From contig JAQBYK010000074.1 in assembly GCA_027622635.1 (NCBI GenBank), forward strand, positions 1 to 5,984: a stretch of 5,984 nt of DNA. Reading direction: 5' to 3'. Source of the stretch: a bacterium (GTDB taxonomy: Bacteria; Patescibacteriota; Gracilibacteria; UBA1369; LOWO2-01-FULL-3). The notes beneath the pieces were generated by a model. It was not told the origin of the DNA. It made no database searches and worked only from the letters and a program-made list of their open reading frames with translations. Positions 1-5,081 of this stretch are shown one piece after another. The position numbers were made by a program, and so were the translations under genes. The first letter of the stretch is position 1, and every line of letters starts with the position of its first letter.

Positions 1-182
1 CAATGGATTTAAAATTTGATTTTAGTATTCATACCAGCGTTAGGGAAATGTACGTAAATGCTTTAACAGTTTCAATTCCAAGATATAATGATATTAAGGC
101 CAATAAGGAGGCCTTGATAAAAGGAGTTAGAGTTTTTGATATCCCCGGATCGGATATTGACGCTATACGTAGGGTTGAATAG
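1..182 (+). CDS. 3' end of an unrecognised protein-coding gene (partial)
   Basis: An open frame enters from the left edge (first full codon at position 3) and runs 59 codons to a TAG stop at 180-182. The visible peptide contains the stretches VREMYVNALTVSIPRYND and GVRVFDIPGSDIDAIRRVE. It is mixed in composition, with no membrane segment and no motif I can assign. The codon at position 3 happens to be ATG, but there are only two bases before it, so I cannot tell whether this is a start or an internal methionine; the tail of a longer gene is more likely. It lies 69 bp upstream of the RelA/SpoT gene in the same direction. A promoter-like sequence and an inverted repeat in that gap suggest the two are not a simple operon. 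No function is proposed. Confidence 0.6.
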   Translation, partial: MDLKFDFSIHTSVREMYVNALTVSIPRYNDIKANKEALIKGVRVFDIPGSDIDAIRRVE

Positions 183-195
183 AAAGTTCTTTCTA
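180..195. repeat. 7-bp perfect inverted repeat at the stop codon (weak terminator or operator)
   Basis: TAGAAAG at 180-186 is the exact reverse complement of CTTTCTA at 189-195, with two bases between. It would fold as about six pairs closed by a GTTC tetraloop. The left arm includes the TAG stop of the upstream gene, and the right arm is followed by T/G-rich sequence (TTGTTGTGTTTT). The stem is A/T-rich, so as an intrinsic terminator it would be weak. It also covers the expected -35 region of the promoter proposed for the RelA/SpoT gene, so a repressor operator is an alternative. Confidence 0.4.
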
Positions 196-218
196 TTGTT
201 GTGTTTTGAGGTTATAAT
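190..218 (+). promoter_or_regulatory. Candidate sigma-70-type promoter for the RelA/SpoT gene
   Basis: A perfect TATAAT -10 box lies at 213-218. With 17-bp spacing the -35 position (190-195, TTTCTA) matches TTGACA at only three of six bases, and no extended -10 TG is present. Transcription would start near 225, leaving a leader of roughly 27 nt before the ATG at 252. Support comes mainly from the -10 box and its position in the only intergenic gap before the gene. Confidence 0.45.
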
Positions 219-251
219 GTGGGACCTATTTTGCTGATTTACTAATTCTTT

Positions 252-2423
252 ATGACATCGGATATATTTGAGAAAATTGAAAAATACAATAAGGATCTTG
301 ATAAAGCCAGATTGAAGAATGCATATGATTTTTGTGCCGAAAAATACGCAGATACGGAGGGTACAATGCAGTATCCTATGCGTGTTTTAGAGATTGTTAT
401 TCCTCTTAAACCTGATGAGGATACAATTATTGCGATTCTTCTACACGAATTATATGTGATTGGTTTTTTGGTTGATGATGTGGTAGTGGAGTTGTTTGGC
501 CAGTCGGTTTTGAAATTGCTAATTTCGTTTAAAAAATTGTATGAGTTAAATTATGCCGAAAATGATAAAAGTTCTCAGATTGAAATTCTAAGAAAGATGT
601 TTTTGACGATGGCCCGGGATATTAGAGTTATTTTGATATGGTTAGCTGCTCGTCTTAGCAGAATGGAAGGTTTGGATGATTTTCGAGGAGAATCAAGTGA
701 AAATAAAAATAAATTGGCAAAAGAGACTATGGAGGTATATGTGCCGATTGCTTCCAGATTGGGTGTTTATAGAATAAAAACTAAGCTTGAAGATTTATCA
801 TTTAAATATCTTGATACAAAAGAACATATACGTATTAGTACTCAAATTGAGGAATTTGGAGAAAGTAGAAGGGTGGCTATAGACAGTATTCGGGAAAAAC
901 TAGAGGAATTTTTGAAGTCAAAGGGTATAGATGCTTTTGTTTTTGGTAGATTTAAGAGTGTTTATAGTATATATAAAAAATTAGAGAGAAAGGGGTTATC
1001 TCATGTTTCTGAATTGTATGATCTTTTTGCTATTAGGGTTATTTTACCAACTAACGACCAAATTGATCACTTGTATTCTGTTTTGGGACTTATTCATAGT
1101 GAATGGAAGCCTCTTTCAAGCAGATTTAAGGACTATGTTGCTGTTCCAAAGCCAAATGGCTATAGGAGTTTGCATACTGTTGTGTTGGGGCTTGCGCCAA
1201 AGGACATGGATCAACCTGTGGAGATTCAGATAAGAGATGATGCTATGCACCGTGAGGGAGAATATGGTATTTCTTCTCATTGGGTGTATAAGCATGATAA
1301 TTCGATTGATTCTCAGTCTGAATGGATTAGGGGGCTTGAGAGGATTCACGAATTCTTTGGAGTAGGATCTGATGCTATGAAAGAGGTTGAAATTGATGTT
1401 TTCAAGGATAGGATCTTTGTGTTAACACCCAGGGGTGAAGTCAAGGATTTGACTGTAGGATCTATCCCTATTGATTTTGCCTATGCAGTTCATACCGACG
1501 TTGGAAATAGATGCGTGATGGCTAAGGTTAATCAAGTTCTTGTTTCATTAGATTATGAGCTTAAAAATGGTGATGTAGTTGAAATAATAACCCGCAAAGA
1601 CGCTGCTCCTAAACTCAGATGGTTGTCGCTCGTGAAAAGTGGCTTTGCTCGGCATAAAATCAAGACTTATTTTAGCGGTTTAAATAAAGACAATAATTTG
1701 AGAGAAGGACGAAGACTTCTCAATACTCAACTTGAGCGTTTAAATAAGCCTTTGTTGGATCAAAAGTATTCTATCTTGCGGAATTATACCGGTCAAAAAT
1801 TGAGCACTGTTCAACGGGAAAGTTTGGTAGAAGAAGTTGGTAAAGGAGCTAAATTGGCTAGCGATGTTGTTCGCAAGGTCTATCCTTATGAGAAAAATTT
1901 GGCAACTAAAAAAATAAGCTCAAAGGCCGAGCCCGGTCTTGCAAGAGTCAATAAGAAAGCACTTTCTTTAGAGCAACAGGTGATTGTTGGTGATGAAGAG
2001 AACTTGCCAATAAAAATTGCTTCCTGCTGTAAACCTAAGACAAGAGATGTCATAACTGGATATGTCACTCGTGGAAATAGTATTACTATTCATAAATTTA
2101 ATTGTTCTTTGATCGATTCTTTGGACAAAGAGAGATTTATTGGTGTTCACTGGAAAGGACAGAAATTTGAGGATGGCCATTTGAATGTTGGTATTAAGGT
2201 TACTTGTTTTTCTCGTGTAGGTTTAATACACGACATTACTTCTGTTATAACAGCGATGGGTATTAATATTTTGGATGTAATCATCAAACAGGCAGATTCA
2301 GGGATTTATGAAGATTGTTTTTTACTTGATTTGCATGATTTAGACAAATTTGATGAACTTCTTAACAAAATTGAGGATATCAATGGTGTTATCAAGGTTT
2401 CTCGTGATGATAAATTTAAATAG
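252..2423 (+). CDS. relA: RelA/SpoT-family (p)ppGpp synthetase, HD hydrolase site degenerate
   Basis: Long RSH protein of 723 aa, a usual length; it should transfer pyrophosphate from ATP to GDP/GTP to make the stringent-response alarmone (p)ppGpp, acting at the ribosome in the cytoplasm. Domains: pseudo-HD (about 20-150); synthetase (about 225-345) with GRFKSVYSIY at 232, YDLFAIR with D257, RFKDY at 291, PKPNGYRSLHT at 299-309, and VEIQIR (E324) followed by MH and HW; TGS (about 383-446) with GSIPIDFAYAVH; zinc-finger/CC domain with C592, C593, H614 and C618 in canonical spacing; C-terminal ACT (about 643-720). The HD ligands are mostly lost: the expected H is Y41, HD is H65-E66, the following ED pair is V69-I70, and the D of LADRL is A133. 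I therefore infer synthetase without hydrolase. The ATG is the first possible start, since an in-frame TAA lies 9 bases upstream; no Shine-Dalgarno is seen. It converges on recO with overlapping stops. Confidence 0.96.
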   Translation: MTSDIFEKIEKYNKDLDKARLKNAYDFCAEKYADTEGTMQYPMRVLEIVIPLKPDEDTIIAILLHELYVIGFLVDDVVVELFGQSVLKLLISFKKLYELNYAENDKSSQIEILRKMFLTMARDIRVILIWLAARLSRMEGLDDFRGESSENKNKLAKETMEVYVPIASRLGVYRIKTKLEDLSFKYLDTKEHIRISTQIEEFGESRRVAIDSIREKLEEFLKSKGIDAFVFGRFKSVYSIYKKLERKGLSHVSELYDLFAIRVILPTNDQIDHLYSVLGLIHSEWKPLSSRFKDYVAVPKPNGYRSLHTVVLGLAPKDMDQPVEIQIRDDAMHREGEYGISSHWVYKHDNSIDSQSEWIRGLERIHEFFGVGSDAMKEVEIDVFKDRIFVLTPRGEVKDLTVGSIPIDFAYAVHTDVGNRCVMAKVNQVLVSLDYELKNGDVVEIITRKDAAPKLRWLSLVKSGFARHKIKTYFSGLNKDNNLREGRRLLNTQLERLNKPLLDQKYSILRNYTGQKLSTVQRESLVEEVGKGAKLASDVVRKVYPYEKNLATKKISSKAEPGLARVNKKALSLEQQVIVGDEENLPIKIASCCKPKTRDVITGYVTRGNSITIHKFNCSLIDSLDKERFIGVHWKGQKFEDGHLNVGIKVTCFSRVGLIHDITSVITAMGINILDVIIKQADSGIYEDCFLLDLHDLDKFDELLNKIEDINGVIKVSRDDKFK

Positions 2424-3048
2424 AGAGGGATTTTAGTGGTTTATCTATTTGGTATTCAATTATATCCTTTATTATTTCTTGTATTTTTGTTTCTTCTTGT
2501 AGGCTTAGTGATATTTTTTCTATTTCGTTGATGGTTTTTGTTTGTATGTAATGAAGGAATTTGAGGTATTTCTCTTCGAGAGAACTGTCTATGTTTTTAA
2601 AATCCGGGATTAATCCAATTATGTCTAATATTTTGATTATAAAGCTTTGTGTGATGAGTTGAGGCCTATTGCTTTCGCATATTTTTTCAAGATTTTCTTT
2701 TGCAAATTGGATTAGATTTTCTATTTTTTGGTTTTCATAAATGAGTTGATTGATGACTTCTGATATTACAAGTGCGCATTTTAGTTTTTCTAAATCTTCT
2801 CTAAGTTTTTTGAAGCTTTTTATTGTTATGACCTCGCTTAAAATTATATTTCTGGGACCAAAATAAAGGGATACATCACAGATATTTAAGGTTTCCAGAT
2901 GGCCTGTGAATTTACTTGTAATTTTTCGTGCGCCTTTTGCTATTACTCTCAACTTGCCAAATTCTTCACTGTAGATGTGAATGATTTTGTCTGATTCTCC
3001 GAGATTTGTGTGTCCGATTATGATACAAGTACTGTTTTGACTTTTCAT
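2416..3048 (-). CDS. recO: DNA repair protein RecO, short form without zinc-binding subdomain
   Basis: RecO of the RecFOR pathway loads RecA on SSB-coated single-stranded DNA and anneals complementary strands. The N-terminal OB fold (about 1-78) is clear: GESDKIIHIYSEEFGKLRVIAKGARK (17-42) in two parts, GESDKIIHIYSEEFG and KLRVIAKGARK, then SKFTGHLE and a helical region from about 80. The C-terminal KPLKS (203-207) matches the usual RecO ending. At 210 aa it is shorter than the common 240-250. The four cysteines (8, 57, 91, 124) form no CxxC pair, and after LDIIGLIPDF (141-150), where many RecO proteins carry a Cys4 zinc finger, the chain goes straight into the final helices. It is last in the leftward operon: its ATG overlaps the ftsX TGA (ATGA), implying translational coupling. 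Its stop overlaps the RelA/SpoT stop by 8 bp on the other strand. Confidence 0.9.
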   Translation of the reverse strand: MKSQNSTCIIIGHTNLGESDKIIHIYSEEFGKLRVIAKGARKITSKFTGHLETLNICDVSLYFGPRNIILSEVITIKSFKKLREDLEKLKCALVISEVINQLIYENQKIENLIQFAKENLEKICESNRPQLITQSFIIKILDIIGLIPDFKNIDSSLEEKYLKFLHYIQTKTINEIEKISLSLQEETKIQEIIKDIIEYQIDKPLKSLSI

Positions 3049-3980
3049 AATAAGTCTTTTTGTAGGTACTCGTGAATTGCTACGATTGAACTAAAGATGC
3101 TGAGAAGTATTGTTGCTCCCAGTTCAATTATGAAAACTAATTTGAAATTTATGTCTGTATAGTAATTCCAGAGGTTGGTTTCTTGGATTGAAATGTTTTG
3201 CGCCAGAATATATAGCATTAGAAAGCTTATTGCGACTGAGAGTATGCCATAAATTATACTTTCAATAATGAATGGTGATCTTATAAACCAGTGTGAAGCT
3301 CCAACCAATTTCATAACGCTTATCTCTTTTTTGCGTGTAAATATTGTTAGCTGAAGAGCATTTAGGATAATCAAAACTCCTCCGATTACAAAAGTCATTA
3401 TGAGCCAAAATACTAATTGTTGAGTGAAATTTGTGAGTTCAAGTAGGTTTTTTGAGACGCTGGAGATTATTGAATTTTCTTCGTTGTTGTTTGTTATTAC
3501 GTTTGAAAGATAAATTTGATATCGATCTGTTGCCAGAAAATCCGCAATTGCCTGATGAAATTTGGGATGTATTGTTGTAACATTTAGACTGGCAGGTAGT
3601 GGATTGTCGATGTCCGAGTATTTTTCAAATACCAGTGATAGATTTGGATTTGTTTTTTTTAGTTTTGCAAGTGCATCTTCTTTGCTTGTGTAAGCAATAT
3701 TGCTAACACCTTCTAATTTTGCTATTTCTTGGCTTAATTCCTGTGCTTGTTCGTAATTGGTACTTTCTTTTAGATAGATTGTGACGTCGATTTTTTTGTT
3801 TAGGTTGATTAATGCGTCTTGCGCTATGAAATTAACAGCAAGAATTATATTAAATATGAAAATAATTGTAGCTATAACAAATATTGTTGCTATTGATAAA
3901 ACTTTGTTTCGCCAGATATTTAAAAGTCCTAATTTTAGGCTTCTTTCAAACAAAATTCCGGATGAGGTTTGTTTTGACAT
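3045..3980 (-). CDS. ftsX: Cell-division ABC-type membrane subunit FtsX
   Basis: FtsX is the membrane half of the FtsEX complex, which couples ATP hydrolysis by FtsE to control of peptidoglycan hydrolases at the division site. The 311-aa protein has the family layout: a cytoplasmic N-terminus, TM1 about 27-53, an extracellular domain of about 135 residues containing EDALAKLKK (101-109) and NPLPASLNV (126-134), TM2 about 189-214, the cytoplasmic RKKEISVMKLVGAS segment (216-229) typical of FtsX, TM3 about 236-260, TM4 about 280-302 and a short tail. The ATG is one base after the stop of the upstream nucleotidylyltransferase gene, with no Shine-Dalgarno, so expression probably depends on coupling. 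FtsX is normally encoded next to ftsE; here no ftsE lies within the window and the position before it holds an unrelated gene. Poly-A runs, such as eight A at 3660-3653, do not break the frame. Confidence 0.95.
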   Translation of the reverse strand: MSKQTSSGILFERSLKLGLLNIWRNKVLSIATIFVIATIIFIFNIILAVNFIAQDALINLNKKIDVTIYLKESTNYEQAQELSQEIAKLEGVSNIAYTSKEDALAKLKKTNPNLSLVFEKYSDIDNPLPASLNVTTIHPKFHQAIADFLATDRYQIYLSNVITNNNEENSIISSVSKNLLELTNFTQQLVFWLIMTFVIGGVLIILNALQLTIFTRKKEISVMKLVGASHWFIRSPFIIESIIYGILSVAISFLMLYILAQNISIQETNLWNYYTDINFKLVFIIELGATILLSIFSSIVAIHEYLQKDLL

Positions 3981-3981
3981 T

Positions 3982-4446
3982 TTAGGCTATTAAAGGGAGT
4001 GCAGATATTTTATTGCTATTCCTTATTTGCTCTTTTAGAATTGATGATTTGTACATGTCAGGACGATAAGGTTTTAAACGTTCTATTTTAGCGTCCAGGC
4101 CAAGATCGATGAGCATTTTTTTGAGACCGTAGGTGAATGCGTATTGATCGTATCCAAGAGCTATTACATCAGGTCTGTAATCGCGTATTACTCGCATTTT
4201 GTCCTTACTGTTTCCCAGGACTGAGTGATCACTCCAACCGGTTTCTTTCACATTCTTCAGTCTTTCCTTCTCATTATGATCAGGTAAATCTCCTTTGATA
4301 GTTTTTACAGTATGATCTCTGGCAATAATTGTTACGATGTGATCCCCAAGCTCTCTTGCTTGTTTGAAAAGATTTTCATGGCCCGCGTGAAGGTAATCGA
4401 ATGTTCCAAAAACCATTACAACTATTTTTTTCTTACTATTAAGCAT
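3982..4446 (-). CDS. Cytidylyltransferase-like nucleotidylyltransferase (RibL FAD synthase / TagD type)
   Basis: A 154-aa single-domain HxGH nucleotidyltransferase. GTFDYLHAGH (14-23) carries the nucleotide-binding HAGH, ARDHTVKTIKG (42-52) follows strand two, RPDVIALGYDQ (91-101) is the conserved core strand and loop, and MYKSSILKE (131-139) sits where the family has its phosphate-binding ISST-like motif. Two family members fit: archaeal-type FAD synthase RibL (AMP transfer to FMN), which shares the ARDxTVKxxKG and PDVIxLGYDQ style, and glycerol-3-phosphate cytidylyltransferase TagD. I favour RibL-like, but the substrate cannot be settled from sequence. The protein has no cysteine, although RibL as I recall has conserved C-terminal cysteines. 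Its first eight bases overlap the end of the membrane-protein gene (ATGCTTAA), and ftsX begins one base after its stop. Its base composition lacks the strong G-over-C excess on the + strand seen in ftsX and recO. Confidence 0.85.
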   Translation of the reverse strand: MLNSKKKIVVMVFGTFDYLHAGHENLFKQARELGDHIVTIIARDHTVKTIKGDLPDHNEKERLKNVKETGWSDHSVLGNSKDKMRVIRDYRPDVIALGYDQYAFTYGLKKMLIDLGLDAKIERLKPYRPDMYKSSILKEQIRNSNKISALPLIA

Positions 4447-4750
4447 TTTTAAGATCAGGTACTAGTAGATTTATGAGAATCAGACCTATTAGGACCAATA
4501 TAATTACACAAATAAGGATAATGTCCAGAATTTTGTGTTTTTTCTCCGGATTTGTAAGAGTTAGGCGTAGCGATGCGAGTGCATAAATTAATCCGGTAAT
4601 TATAAAAGGAATATCCATCGTTTTGTTGAGGATGAAGGCATTTTTTAGCCAAATTTCGTTGGATATCAATACACTTGAACCTAGGTGAGCAAGGCCTGTT
4701 ATTATGAAGAAAATAAGAGCAACCTTTTTTATGTTTTGGATTGTTTTCAT
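4439..4750 (-). CDS. Small three-helix membrane protein of unknown function
   Basis: A 103-aa protein that I do not recognise. It has a short basic N-terminus (KTIQNIKK) and three likely membrane helices at about 9-30, 47-65 and 74-97, joined by short polar loops (NEIWLKN; TNPEKKHK). The first two helices share a motif: FIITGLAHLGSS at 15-26 and FIITGLIYALAS at 49-60, encoded by different codons, which suggests an old internal duplication or a shared packing motif. It is the first gene of the leftward operon and overlaps the nucleotidylyltransferase gene by 8 bp, so the two are probably translated together. The ATG at 4750-4748 lies only a few bases after the predicted transcription start, so the mRNA may be nearly leaderless. 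Codon use and the coupled overlap make it a real gene rather than a chance frame. Confidence 0.8.
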   Translation of the reverse strand: MKTIQNIKKVALIFFIITGLAHLGSSVLISNEIWLKNAFILNKTMDIPFIITGLIYALASLRLTLTNPEKKHKILDIILICVIILVLIGLILINLLVPDLKNA

Positions 4751-4769
4751 TTCTGAGTGATTATATACT
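4741..4769 (+). promoter_or_regulatory. Candidate promoter of gatC-gatA
   Basis: TATACT at 4764-4769 is a good -10 box. TTGTTT at 4741-4746, 17 bp upstream, is a partial -35 (three of six, including TTG) that lies inside the first codons of the divergent membrane-protein gene. Transcription would start near 4776, giving a leader of about 18 nt before the gatC ATG. The -10 box overlaps the opposite-strand -10 by two bases, so the two polymerases could not bind at once. Confidence 0.4.
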
Positions 4770-4787
4770 ACTGCTGTTTTTTGACCA
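4760..4787 (-). promoter_or_regulatory. Candidate promoter of the leftward operon
   Basis: On the minus strand a perfect TATAAT lies at 4765-4760, preceded after 16 bp by TGGTCA (4787-4782), which matches four of six bases of TTGACA. Transcription would begin near 4753, within a few bases of the ATG at 4750. It would drive the membrane protein, nucleotidylyltransferase, ftsX and recO, since no other gap exists in that series. Confidence 0.5.
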
Positions 4788-4793
4788 TATTTT

Positions 4794-5081
4794 ATGCTTG
4801 ACGAGAAAGAAGTTAGACATGTCGCAAAATTAGCGCGTATTAAAATTACCGATGAAGAGGCAAAAAAATTTGCGGGGCAACTTTCAAAGGTTTTGGGGTA
4901 TATTAAGATTTTGGAAGAAGTGGATACAGAAAATGTATCAGAAACAAGTCAGGTAACCGGTCTTGAAAATGTTTTCGAGGAAGACGAGGTAATTCCTTCT
5001 CAGAGTTCGAGAGAGGAACTTCTTAATTGTAGTGAACTTCCAATTGATAGTAAGCATATTAGGGTAAAACGCTCAATATAA
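4794..5081 (+). CDS. gatC: Asp/Glu-tRNA amidotransferase subunit C
   Basis: GatC is the small subunit that wraps around and stabilises GatA and ties it to GatB in the GatCAB enzyme, which amidates Glu-tRNA(Gln) and/or Asp-tRNA(Asn). The 95-aa length is typical. The N-terminal helices match the family: VRHVAKLARIKITDEEA (7-23), then FAGQLSKVLGYI and LEEVDTENV, followed by the extended TSQVTGLENVFEEDEV segment that packs on GatA. The C-terminus (about 76-95) departs from the usual ending and is probably the variable tail. The ATG at 4794 is followed at once by family-conserved sequence. There is no Shine-Dalgarno; the preceding bases are TTTGACCATATTTT. The gene directly precedes gatA, the common order. 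Confidence 0.95.
   Translation: MLDEKEVRHVAKLARIKITDEEAKKFAGQLSKVLGYIKILEEVDTENVSETSQVTGLENVFEEDEVIPSQSSREELLNCSELPIDSKHIRVKRSI

Noticed and set aside
1003..2180. Open frames of 60-77 codons on both strands inside the RelA/SpoT gene (1003-1233 +, 1116-1349 -, 1886-2068 -, 1968-2180 -)
   Set aside because: They lie wholly within strongly conserved RSH coding sequence, have no recognisable domains and no start signals.
2418..2450. AAATAGA (2418-2424) and TCTATTT (2444-2450) as a bidirectional terminator hairpin
   Set aside because: Only seven mostly A/T pairs around a 19-nt loop, without a T-run directly after the stem on either strand; expected by chance in AT-rich DNA.
3045..3048. TGA at the end of ftsX as a recoded glycine codon
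   Set aside because: The FtsX homology ends right there and recO begins in another frame. No accepted gene has an internal TGA.
3653..3660. Run of eight T (A8 in the ftsX mRNA) as a programmed frameshift site
   Set aside because: FtsX-family sequence continues in the same frame on both sides, so no frameshift is needed. Such runs arise readily from paired lysine codons.
3781..3993. 70-codon plus-strand frame opposite the start of ftsX
   Set aside because: It is antisense to the conserved FtsX N-terminus; its hydrophobic look mirrors the membrane helix on the other strand.
4455..4652. 65-codon minus-strand frame within the small membrane-protein gene
   Set aside because: It is a different frame of the same strand, with poor protein composition. 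The 103-codon frame has clear membrane helices and the coupled overlap.
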